A stretch of 64,000 nucleotides of DNA from Epiperipatus broadwayi (Eukaryota > Onychophora > Udeonychophora > Euonychophora > Peripatidae), in assembly GCA_028023455.1 (NCBI GenBank), contig JAQFVV010006274.1, positions 3,910,001 through 3,974,000 of the forward strand, in the 5' to 3' direction. This document shows positions 1-10,046 of the stretch, in pieces (position 1 is the stretch's first letter; each line of letters starts with the position of its first letter). A model generated the notes under the pieces. It saw only the letters and a list, made by a program, of their open reading frames with translations. It made no database searches and was not told the DNA's origin. The position numbers and the translations under genes were made by a program.

Positions 1-1150
1 TAAGGGTACAACTATTGAAAATACACATGGAGTAGGATTCATTATAAATAAAAAGTGGAAGAACAACATTGTGAAGATTGATGGTGTATCGGACAGAGTG
101 GCAAGTTATACAACTTAATAGCAGATACCAAATGCAGATAATTCAGGTTTATGCCCCAAAAAGTTCTTATAGTGATGAAGTAGTAGAAGATTTTTATATA
201 GATGTACAAAAGGCTTTTGATCAGAGTAAACAACATTTTAAAATTGTTATGGGAGATTTTAATGCTAGAATTGGTAAACAAATGAAAGTGCTGTAAGTAA
301 TTTTGGTTATGGTAATAAAAAAAAGAGAGGACATAGACTTGTGGAGTTTGCACAAAAAGAAAAACTTTATATTATGAATTCTTTTTTTGATAAAAATGTT
401 AAAAGGAAATGGACATGGAAGCATCCAAATGAAGGCACATTAGAATTGGATTGTATTTTGACTAATGGATAATACATATTTCAAGATTGTAATGTTCTTA
501 ATAAATTTAACACAGGAAGTGATCATCGATTATTAAGAAGTAAGAATACGTGTTAATGCAAAACTAGAGAGACAAAAATTATTAACAAAAACAATATTTA
601 CAGTTGATATTCCTAATCTTCAGAAACATTCTAATGAATTTAAATTAGAACTTACAAATCGGTTTCAAGTATTAGTAGATTTTGAACATGATTCAGATTT
701 GAATGAAATTAATATGAAAATAACTGATACACTTTTAAAAACTGCAACAAAGATAGCTGGTAGAAAAAAATAGCAATTGACCAATAAAATTTCTACTGAG
801 ACTAGAGAATTTATGAAGAAAAGAAGGAATATGAAGATATATAAAAATGAAGCATTAAAAAAAAAATTGAATATCTCGAATTTTGTAAAATGGTGTGGAA
901 AAGAGTTGAATAAGATATAAGAAATTATAACTGAACTAGCAAGAAAAGCTGTAGAAGAGAATAAAAGTCTCAAGAATGTAAAACAACATTTTGGTATTGG
1001 TAGGAAATTTATATCTGCAATAAGAAAAAAAGATGGAATTATTACTAAAAAGAGAGATGACATCATGAAATGGGTAGAAGACTTTTATCAAGAATTATAT
1101 AGTAATAACGAACAAGTACCTCCTATATCTATTACATTTTCTAAATTGCC
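1..1150 (+). pseudogene. RTE-type LINE, endonuclease and linker (decayed, 5' end outside window)
   Basis: Relic of the apurinic/apyrimidinic-type endonuclease that nicks target DNA in RTE-clade non-LTR retrotransposons. Open frames joined by small shifts read GVGFIINKKWKNN (from base 33), IIQVYAPKSSYSDE, the catalytic-loop motif GDFNARIG (about 256-279), and later GSDHRLLRS (about 518-540), matching the conserved GDFN and SDH endonuclease motifs. After about 560 a lysine-rich linker follows, with stops near 770, 920 and 1153. At least two frameshifts and several stops make it non-functional. The element continues into the reverse transcriptase downstream in the same direction. The clade call is by motif style; RTE is likely because a close copy ends in a TGA repeat. 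Confidence 0.85.
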
Positions 1151-2171
1151 CTGAATTTTAAATGAAGAAGTGAAACATGGAATTAAATGTATGAAGAAAG
1201 GAAAGGCTCCAGGTAATGATGGAATTATAATTGATAAATTAAAAGAAGCAGGTGAAGAAATAGAAAAAGTTTTAGCAAAGTTATATACCAAATGTCTAAA
1301 TGATAAAGATGTACCAGATGATTGGAAGAATGCAGTATTAATATTAATATTTAAAAAATGTGATAAAGAAGATATTAGAAATTACAAACCTATCAGTCTT
1401 TTTTCAGTTTTATACAAAAAAGATAATTACAACTCGTCTACAGAGAACATTGGGTTTCCACCAACCAAGAGAAGAAGCTGGATATAAAAGTGGTTTTAGT
1501 ACAGTAGATCATTTCCAGGTGTTGAGAGAAGTTATAGAAAGCTCAAATGAATATGAGTTGCCATTATGCTTTGGATTTGTAGATTATGAAAAGGCATTTG
1601 ATTCTATAAGCATTTCTTCAGTTATTAAAGCATTGGATCATCAAGGTATAGATCCAGGATATTGTCATATTTTAAAGAATATTTATAAAAATACAACAGC
1701 AACCATTAGATTACATAATGATGCTAGGAAAGTCAACATTGAGAAGTGTGTAAGACAGGGTGACTCTATATTTCCAAAACTTTTTACAGCAGTGCTGGAA
1801 GAAGTATTTCGTGGATTAAAATGGGAAGCTAAGAGAGTGAAAGTAAATGGAGATTATTTAAGTCATTTAGATTTTGCAGATGATGTAGTTGTTTTTGCAA
1901 ATAATGCTTTAGAGCTGCAGGAAATGTTGCAGGAGTTATCAGATGAAAATAGGACTAAAGATAAATGTTAAAAAGACTAAAGTAATGTTTAATGGATTTT
2001 TTCAAAATATGAAAATAAAGATTGATTATGATGAGTTAGAAGATGTTAACAGTTACAAATACCTTGGTCAGATTATTAATACGGATGGAAACATAATCGA
2101 TGAAATTAGTCATAGAATTAAACTTGGTTGGAGTGCTTTTAGTAGAAATAACTTGGTACTAAAAGGAAATA
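1151..2171 (+). pseudogene. RTE-type LINE, reverse transcriptase domain (frameshifted)
   Basis: Reverse transcriptase that copies element RNA at the nicked target. Ordered motifs: GKAPGNDGIIIDKLKE (about 1200-1245), DWKNAVLILIFKK and NYKPISL (1320-1400), a frameshift near 1400-1440, GFSTVDHFQVLREVIE (1492-1540), FVDYEKAFDSI (1577-1608), VRQGDSIFPKLF (1750-1785) and the catalytic box FADDVVVFA (1873-1899). A second shift near 1945 leads into KINVKKTKVMFNG and a YKYLGQIINTDGNI segment (2056-2097). The reading stops abruptly at LKGN (2170) because another element is inserted there; the next residues reappear at 3251. Confidence 0.9.
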
Positions 2172-3249
2172 CACCTGGGTCTCATTTTATGCAGATTATT
2201 TTAATGCGATTTTGAAGTTATGCAATTCATGTTTCTTCTTAATCTTTTTCATATTTCACTATATTTATTAGATATCAAGAAATTTAAATTATTAATAACT
2301 TATTTTGACTTGAAATACTTTTTTTCCTTTCAAAAATATAACATTATATTAGCAGTTAACATGAATATGGCCTGAAGCTATATTTAGAATAAATAACATA
2401 CTTATACTAATGAGTAAATTATAATAATAATAATAATAATAATAGATTTATATTTACTTATAAAAATATCGCAATAAATATTCATAAATTTTAAACTTTT
2501 AAAATGTAATTTGTTAGGTATAACAGAAATAAATAATATAGATTTTTAAAATAAATAACGAAGATTTTATTGATTTTATAAACTGAAAATAATATTTTTA
2601 ATGATAATGTAGATTTTTTTTGTTTTGATTGCAATCGTCATTTTTTTTAATATAGAAACAAAATATGAACATTTAAAAGTTATTTCAGTAGTAAAAATCA
2701 GTTGTCAACAGAAAACCATTAAAACAGCACAATACTGAAATTGGCACTAGTTGTGTAAATGGGATGGAGCAGAATATGGTAAAAATTAGAATAGGGAATA
2801 AAAAATAAAGTGGGTAACAAGTTTCTCTGGGCATAATTGCTGAGAGATTCTTGACTTTATTCAAGAAGAAGCTGCATCACATCACATTGATGAATCTGAT
2901 TTCTTACCAGTTTATAAATGAACCGCACATTCGAAAATAGCGATAATGATTTAAAATATGTATGAAAAAATGTCAAATACTGTAGTTAATAAAAAAAAGT
3001 AAAGAAGGTGTGTCTTGTACCAATTTTTTTCAAATATTTGATATTTTTTAGTAGTCATACTTTATTTTCTTATTTTTTTAATGTGAATTTTAAAGTAATT
3101 TTTTATTGTTGCTTTGCTTTTATGCGAATTCTGAAAATTACAGACCCTATCCCCCATTTTTCAAGGTAAGTTAAATCTATTTTTGTGTGGTTTTTTTTAA
3201 TGCGGGTTTTCTGTGGAACCTATCTACCGCATAAAATGAGACCCAGGTG
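2172..3249. mobile_element. Non-autonomous DNA transposon with TA target duplication, inserted in the RTE LINE
   Basis: The ends are perfect 21-bp inverted repeats beginning CACCTGGGTCTC at 2172 and closing with GAGACCCAGGTG at 3249. Each end abuts the dinucleotide TA (2170-2171 and 3250-3251). Removing the element plus one TA rejoins the LINE reading frame as K-G-N-M-P-M, the same reading as the LINE copy at 53.7 kb. A TA duplication with inverted termini is the hallmark of the Tc1/mariner superfamily, so I infer a 1,078-bp mariner-like or MITE-like element. The interior is AT-rich, includes a TAA run near 2420-2445, and shows no recognisable transposase. Confidence 0.8.
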
Positions 3250-3343
3250 TATGCCTATGTTATTGAAAAGGAAGGTTTTTAATAAATGTGTTTTACCCGT
3301 TCTTACTTATGGATCTGAGACTTGGACACTTAATAGAAGAGCA
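3250..3343 (+). pseudogene. RTE LINE fragment between two insertions
   Basis: This short stretch continues the LINE protein exactly where it broke at 2170: MPMLLKRKVFNKCVL followed by TYGSETWTLNRRA. It is bounded on the left by the TA-flanked transposon and on the right by the second insertion at 3344. The last 40 bases (3304-3343) are repeated without change at 5208-5247, where the protein resumes. Confidence 0.85.
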
Positions 3344-5207
3344 TACATGTTGTTACATTATTATAATAAGTAAAATTACAAATTAAAAATAAAAAGTTTG
3401 CAAATAAAAACTTCTTTTTTTAAGTTTTTAAAAAATTAAGTCATCTAAACTTGTATATATATAACATCGCACAGATGGAAAATTATTAAAAGAAAACTTT
3501 ATTTAAAAAAAAAGTATTTTAATACTAAATTTTCAACAAAAACTTAAAGATTTAAAGATAAAAATATATCTTAATTAATTCTATTGTGTAAAGAGGCTAA
3601 AAATGGAAGTGATTATTTTTAATTAGTCTTAAGTAAACTAGTCCTTGGGCATCTCAAAATTTATAATTATAGGTCAGATAGGAGAGAAAAATAATAAGAA
3701 CAGAATAGCCAATAAAAAAAATTCCCCAGGAAATGGACCACAGTGAAAGGATCATCATCATCATGATGTCACATCCAGTCAATCTGCAATTTTAATATAA
3801 AAAGGGAAAGATTAGAAATAAATTATTATGTGTGTTATATGTGTTAAGTCTGAGAGAGTTGAAGGAGAGGGGATTGAAATCAATCCCTTCAGTTTTTCTA
3901 AAAGAAGAAATGTAATGTCGTTTTTTTAGATTGCAGACCCTAGGACATCAGGGTCCTGCAATAAAAGCCTGCAAAGAACTATACCAGCTGCAGCAAAGGA
4001 TGTCATGGGAATTAACACTGGATCCAAATTACACGCAACTAGAAAGTATGGACTTTTTAAAACCGTAAGAACTTTATGAACTCTAATGAACTTTAACTAT
4101 AAAACTTTTCCCAATATTTAAATAGAAATAGAAATTTCTATCTGACCAAACTAAATCATTTATTAATAATTATTTTTATTGAATGTATTTTTTTAAAAAA
4201 TCATTTTCATTAATTTATTTTTTATGTCTTTTAAGTGTTTATTATGATTTTTTTTTTTTCTTTTAAGCTAAACTTTTAATAAATGTTAAATTTAAGTCAA
4301 GCGTGAATAGCTGCATAGATTCGTAAAGTTATATTATTTTAAGGAAGGGTAAATCTTAGTTTATTTGTTTCGCAGTTAAATTGGGTCAATTGATTGGATG
4401 TATTGGTGTAATTAGTAAATATAGCATGAAGATCCGCTATGTGCAGGATCATATTATACGCCGCACGTGGGCAAAATAAGTCCCCTTTCTCACTGACCAT
4501 CAGAGACAGATTGTATTCTTTGTGCTCCTTGGATCACCCCTTTAGCCTATGGAATGGGATAGTAAGATGGCAAAAGGACCGCAATCCCTTCCTATGGAGT
4601 TTTCTTTTTTTTATTGTTCTTCTTGCCAGACAGATGTAGCATTCCTGTACTGGATGAGAGACATTTCTTCTCGATAATCATGCTGTTCAGGTGTATATTT
4701 CTGACAGTATGGTATTGTGCTGTTGTATTCATGCTGCATTGAATACATTGAAATATCAGATAGATTTGGCGTTAGTTTGATTGCGAACTTTTGGCCTGTG
4801 TTAAATAAGAGATATAGAATATCTTCTTTTCGAGTACAATCTATGTAGTCTATCCATACTTGACACTAATAAAATATTAATAAATTCATCTGTGCGAACT
4901 TATAAAATCAAAAGTTAAAATGTAAATCAAATACTTCTAAATTTTATATATGTGCAAAATAAATGTTTCTGTGTATTATTAATCTGGCAGTGGCTTATTT
5001 TTATTTTTAATTATCTTTCTTTAAAAATAAAGTATACATTATCTCTGCTACTCCGTGAGCTATTGATTGGGGCTAACGGTCTATAATAAAATAAAAATGG
5101 ATCTTGCTGTAAGTATCTGCCTACTATATAAATTTTCCAGGTTCAAATGGCCTGGTGGACCCTTGTATGGCAGATACAGTAAGACTCCACAAATTTCCCG
5201 ACCGTTA
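3344..5207. mobile_element. 1.86-kb insertion flanked by a perfect 40-bp direct repeat
   Basis: Bases 3304-3343 and 5208-5247 are identical over 40 bp and encode the same LINE residues (TYGSETWTLNRRA). The LINE frame continues only after the second copy, so the segment between is a later insertion and the 40-bp repeat looks like a very long target-site duplication. The insert has AT-rich ends, no obvious inverted termini, and two less AT-rich islands (about 3900-4065 and 4430-4800). The right end carries a sequence like a Pol III B box (GGTTCAAATGG near 5142). No transposase or reverse transcriptase is recognised. Long duplications are produced by some target-primed retroelements, but a duplication during repair is also possible. 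Confidence 0.6.
3930..4064 (+). other. Possible captured exon inside the insertion
   Basis: A pyrimidine-rich tract ending TTTTAG (to about 3929) precedes an open stretch of about 44 codons with ordinary protein composition: LQTLGHQGPAIKACKELYQL, then LDPNYTQLESMDFL. A consensus-like splice donor (cc|GTAAGA, from 4065) follows. It is helix-like, less AT-rich than its surroundings and bounded by both splice signals. I do not recognise the protein. A second frame is also open for much of the stretch, which weakens the case. It could be a host exon fragment carried in by the mobile segment, or chance. Confidence 0.3.
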
Positions 5208-5612
5208 TACTTATGGATCTGAGACTTGGACACTTAATAGAAGAGCAATACAGAGACTTCATACCATTCAAAGAAATCATGTTGGGAGTAACAAGAAGAA
5301 ATCAAAAATGCAATCTATGGATAAGAGAACAAACAGGTGTTACTGACCTCATTGAAAAAATTAAAAGACTGAAGTGGAGTTAGTCTGGACATATTGCTAG
5401 AAGAGATGATAATAGATGGACAATTGAAATCTTAAACTGTATTCCAAGAGATTGTAAAAGACCCAGAAAGATACCACATGTGAGATGGATGGATGAAATA
5501 AGAAAGTGTACAGACGTGAAGTGGAGAAGAGAAGCTAAAGATCGGAGAAGATGGATTGAACTTGGAGAGACCTTCATCCTGCAGTGGATTGTTAATGATT
5601 GATGATGATAAG
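5208..5612 (+). pseudogene. RTE LINE 3' end of ORF and TGA-repeat tail
   Basis: Resumes the LINE protein after the 40-bp repeat: TYGSETWTLNRRAIQRL. After a frameshift near 5290-5340 comes TDLIEKIKRLKWS, GHIARRDDNRWTIEIL, PRDCKRPRKIPHVRW, MDEIRKC and LGETFILQWIVND, stopping at 5600-5602. This is the conserved C-terminal region of RTE-type proteins (the HIxRRDDxRW block). Immediately after the stop is a short TGATGATGAT tail, the microsatellite-type 3' end typical of RTE elements. The copies at 53.2 kb and 63.2 kb on the other strand belong to the same family. Confidence 0.88.
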
Positions 5613-7319
5613 ATATCAGTATTTCATAGAGTTATTATAATTACAAATTGTTTTATCTGGAATTTTTATGTTAAAATGTTTTACATGTTGGTACAATGTA
5701 AGGATTAAATATGAATGAATCTTATCTAAATAATTTATTCTTTTATGATTTGTCATTTGTTCAGAGGATGAAATAAAATTTGAGTACTAAAGTGTCACAA
5801 CACTTTTATTTGTTACCAGATAGTTTATTATTCATTTTTTTCAATTAGCAATTTATGCACCATCTATTTGCTCTCCAGCCCATAGCTCTTTTTTACACAA
5901 TGATCTGCTGACATCATCTAAATCCTTAAGCAGATGAATAAATCATTTTGAAAAAATTCAATGATAAGTTGTTGTTGTTTTTTTTCAAATCATATAAGAA
6001 GCTTATTATCAAGTAAAAAAAAAAAAAATATTAATTTATTTTCTAGTTATCATATGGTTTTATGTGAGGCCTCCATGAATAATAGTTATCTATTTATCAT
6101 CTCCTTATCCTAGGGTTCTTATAAATTTTTTCACATTGCAAGTGTGTTTATGATCTTTTTCAAATAGTAATCATTAGTAATCTAATTATCTATTCAGATA
6201 TAGAACAATAAATGGATAAGTAAATTTGATAGAGAATAAAAGTCTAATTTTAATCAGGAAAGATCAGATAAATTCAGTGCACTTACTATAAAATTACTAT
6301 AAAAACAAAAAAATATATTATAATATGGTGGAAACTTCACTACTATTGAAAAAGGTGTTATATTTTTAAAAGCTCTGAACCTAATTTGTTTCCCTTTGTA
6401 GTTCTGGGTTGGAAGTCTGCATTTATATATATATATATATATATTAATGTCAGTGCTACAACTAAAGTATTTTTTAATTCAATATTAAATATAATGATAA
6501 AGTACATAAGAAATAGTTAAACTTCATGAAGAAAACAGATGAAAAACTCAGTTCCATAATATTTTGTTTCTACAATTCATGTTGAAGCATTTTTCTGAGA
6601 ATATTACAAGATTCCCTACATTTCTGTGACATAATTTTTTTTTTAAAAAAAAAAAGAATATGCTACAGTGTTTGTTTATGTATATATATATAGTAAATTG
6701 TATAGTATGAAATTATATCAGTTTTTGTATACCTTTCTTCAAACACTATTGCAAGCAAAAAATTATTATATATACCCACACATGTTACAGTCTTTCACTC
6801 AACCCATAAATGCTTGTTAATTCTTTATATATTGCTGTTACATTACATTTTATCTCATCAAGAGTCATTTTGTGAATGATTACTAAGAGGAGGATATTTA
6901 AAAAATGTTGCATCTTGCTTTATTAGATAATTGAAACTTAAATATTAATGCATAAGTAAGATGATTTTGTTTAGTCAATATAAATCAACTATGCACATAG
7001 ACCCTGTTCTCTTCATATAATTCTGCTGAGACAGTTAACATTTAATAATGTTACATATAGCAATATCATTCACTAACTGAAATACTGATTTCGCAAAATT
7101 ATTAAAAATATATATCAGCAATATTATTCCATTTTAATCATTAATATTTTGGAACATAAATATATTTGCTGACATCATATTTAATGTCTTTGTAGCCTTA
7201 AAGTATCATGCTTTTAAGCATGAAACTCCAAACGATTATCGTATGTTTATAAATATGACTATACTTTAAGAATGCTCTGAAATTTGTTTCAGCTATATTA
7301 ATAATTTTTATTAATGCTT
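5613..7319. other. No gene seen, AT-rich
   Basis: AT-rich sequence with short A/T homopolymers (for example near 6010 and 6640) and TA dinucleotide runs (6426-6444, 6682-6692). I see no coding potential or recognised repeat. Confidence 0.6.
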
Positions 7320-8110
7320 ATTTAATTGCCTAACAGTTATTTTTGCAATTATAAATAAAATCAGAAATTCATATAACACTACAATACTAGCCAAAACAAC
7401 AAAATTTTACTAACATTCTTCCATGACCATGGTTTCATCTATTAATAAATAGAACTCTTCAAGTGAAATTCAACTAAACATACAACATATATATATACAA
7501 ACATGGCCTCAGATTTAAAAAAAATTATTATCAAAGTTTCTTTTACTTTTTTTTTCAATTCACTTTTTTTATATACAAGATAACCTTTGCATTGTCAAAT
7601 AATATTTTATGACCTGTATTCAGTTCATGAATATACTAAGCTGAGTTTTAATATCTAGTTTTAAATCTACTCTTACGAACTTTAATTTACTCTGACCTAT
7701 ATAAATTTTATGACAAGATCATAAACTAGCCCACGAATAGATTTGCAATCTATTGATTGTTTTGCATTATTTAATTTAAATTGAGGCCACTTTCATACTA
7801 CTCAATAAAAAACTATTCTTATAAATCAATTTACTAATTGATGTCTTATATGGCAAAGAAATAAACTTTATTTACACTATCAATTAAATCTTTATTATTA
7901 ACCGATTTATAGATATTTTTATTAAATGTAATATTCCTAATAAATTCATGATTATATCCTAACTCAATATAATCCGAAGCAAATTGACTCCTCTGAATAT
8001 AACTATTATTTTCAAAACTATTAAGTTTTCTATTCCTATATCAAAAATTTAATAAAGAAGGTTTTTTATGAGTAAAAGATTGATAACTGTCTGGCCTTGT
8101 CATATTTAAG
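7320..8110 (-). pseudogene. Penelope-like element, inverted copy
   Basis: Reverse complement of the element at 8110-9250. On the minus strand it reads, in order, an LGY-like region before GIY-YIG (about 7990-7900), a decayed GIY-YIG segment (about 7770-7600), and a 3' flank (about 7440-7330) that matches bases 9115-9200 of the plus copy. Several indels and stops are present, including loss of bases inside the K-I-P-type block. The two copies meet head to head near 8110. Confidence 0.7.
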
Positions 8111-8425
8111 AAATATAAGAAAATATAAGCAATATGATGATATGGCCAGACAATTATTAATCTTTTACTCATAAGAAACTTTATTGAAATATTGTTATAG
8201 GAATAAAAGACCTATTAATTTTGAAAATAATAGTTATATTCAGAGGAGTGAATTTGCTTATTGAGTTAGGATATATTCATGAATTTATTAGGAATATTAC
8301 ATTTGATAAAAATATTTATAAATCTGTTAAAATTAACTAATAGTATGAATAAAGACTTTTTTTTTTTTTTTTGCCATATAAAGCAGTAATTAGTAAATTG
8401 ATTTATAAGAATTTTTTTTTTTTTT
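8111..8425 (+). pseudogene. Penelope-like element, region upstream of GIY-YIG
   Basis: A broken frame reads GVNLLIELGYIHEFI then NITFDKNIYKSVKIN (about 8246-8338) before a stop and poly-T tracts. In Penelope-like elements a linker joins the reverse transcriptase to the C-terminal GIY-YIG domain, and this stretch is in the right place. No reverse transcriptase catalytic motif is visible, so the copy is 5'-truncated at the palindrome centre. Confidence 0.55.
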
Positions 8426-8713
8426 TTGGTTGGAAGGAAAGTGGTCTGGAAGAAAGTCCTGAATTTAAATTCATTACCAAATAGTTCAAAACAATCAATT
8501 GATTGCAAATCTATTCCTGGGATAGTTTATAAGATTCCTTACAGCTGTCATAAAATTTATATAGATCAGAGTAAATTAAATCTTAATGAAAAAGTTAAGG
8601 TTCATAAGAGTAGAATTAAAAATAGATATCAAAACTCAGCTTTGTATATTCATGAACTGAATACAGATCATAATATATTATTTGGCAATGCAGAGGCTCT
8701 TTCTTACGTTTAA
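8426..8713 (+). pseudogene. Penelope-like GIY-YIG endonuclease domain
   Basis: A 95-codon open stretch with the GIY-YIG nuclease pattern of Penelope-like retroelements: GIVYKIPYSCHKIYIDQSK (the first tyrosine block and the position where the family has YIG, here YID), then LNLNEKVKVHKSRIKN (the basic helix where the family has R..EH), then SALYIHELNTDHNILFGNAE (the family's H...H.. N.A). The catalytic glycine and arginine positions have drifted (D for G, K for R), so it is probably inactive. The ATG at 8426 is inside the fragment and not a real start. The 3' flank runs to about 9250. Confidence 0.75.
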
Positions 8714-9799
8714 AAAAAAAAAAAGTGAATCGAAAACAAGAGTAAAAGAGACTTTGATGTTAAAAGTAGTTGTTTTTTGAAGTGAATGATGGGAAGGCTA
8801 TTTTGTTTTGTGTGTGTGTATATATATATTGGATTAAATGTTTACATGAATTTTATTATTTTTTCACATTCTCACACCTATAATAAATAGCTTTCTGGAT
8901 TTAAATCCATATAAGAACTTGGGTTTAAAGTAAAAGAGGACCCCTTATGCTTTTAAGACCCCAATAAAAAGCTATTATGAGAAAAACTTGCTTTGCTTCA
9001 AAAATTGTTAATTAGTAATCATTGAGTGTTTCTCTATTTATTGGATATTATCTCCTCATTTCTATATATATTTTATATATATCTTGTTGAATTTCATTTG
9101 AAATGGTATATTTGTTAGTAGATGAAACCATGGTTGTGGAAGAATTTTAGTAAAATTTTGTTGTTTTGACTAGTATTATAGTGTTATATGAATTTTTATT
9201 TTATTTAACTAATATATTTGCAATATTCTAGCCTCTTAACAATTATTTTAAACTCTTTTCAGTTAATGTATGCTTTTTTAATATTCTCGTATTTATTTTA
9301 TAATACTTTTATTTAAATGTAATTTTTTTTTTTTAATAAGATATCATAGATATTTAAAAGTATTATAAAAGTCGTATGATAGTTGATCATATTTTTTATA
9401 ATTTTACCAATTGAAATCATTGTTTTCTTTTTCTAGCACAATCTAAATATCTTCAATTGTTGTGGTTAGGATTAGTAGTCTCAAAATGTATAGCATAACC
9501 ACAAACATCCTTCTATGTTTCACCTTTGTTGACTTATTTTGAAGAAAATTGTCAAACAGGCTTCTTTTCTTTTATGTCTCTCTGTTCTACTATTTTTCTT
9601 TTCTTAATAGTTTTATATCTTTTTTTTTTTTTCAATATATAATTCATCCATTCTAAAATTTTAATTTTACAATTCAAGGAAAAGTTTCATCTATTTACTT
9701 TAATTAAATAAGCACACTTCATTAGGTTTAATTTGACTTACAATTTGTTATTAAATCAAATGATATATATATATGTTAAAACGAAGATTTGCACGGGTT

Positions 9800-10046
9800 A
9801 AATATATAAAATACATATTTTGCGGGTTCATCCGTGTTAAAAACTTTTAATATCAATATACTGACGTTTCGACTTGGTCACACAAGCCATCCACAGAGTT
9901 ATACTGACGTTTCGACTTGGTCACACAAGCCATCCACAGAGTTATACTCTGTGGATGGCTTGTGTGACCAAGTCGAAACGTCAGTATATTGATATTAAAA
10001 GTTTTTAACACGGATGAACCCGCAAAATATGTATTTTATATATATT
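9800..10046. repeat. Near-perfect 247-bp palindrome with a hammerhead-like segment
   Basis: Left arm starts AATATATAAAATACATATTT and right arm ends AAATATGTATTTTATATAT; pairing continues inward through GACGTTTCGACTTGGTCACA and its complement to a centre near 9943. A 51-bp piece of the left arm (GACGTTTCGACTTGG to ATCCACAGAGTTATA) is duplicated in tandem at about 9852-9903 and 9904-9950. The right arm, read 5' to 3', is CTGTGGA, T, then a six-base stem (GGCTTG with CAAGTC) and GAAAC, resembling the core of a hammerhead ribozyme but with an altered CTGANGA box. Confidence 0.85.

Larger units (their letters stand above)
7320..9250. repeat. Large inverted repeat made of two Penelope-like copies
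   Basis: Left arm about 7320-8110 and right arm about 8110-9250 are reverse complements along most of their length, with indels (poly-T insertions near 8358 and 8410 in the right arm). Anchors: CATGACCATGGTTTCATC at about 7422 pairs with GATGAAACCATGGTTGTG at about 9121. The centre, near 8090-8165, pairs CTGTCTGGCC with GGCCAGACAA. Head-to-head arrangements are a known habit of Penelope-like elements. Confidence 0.75.
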
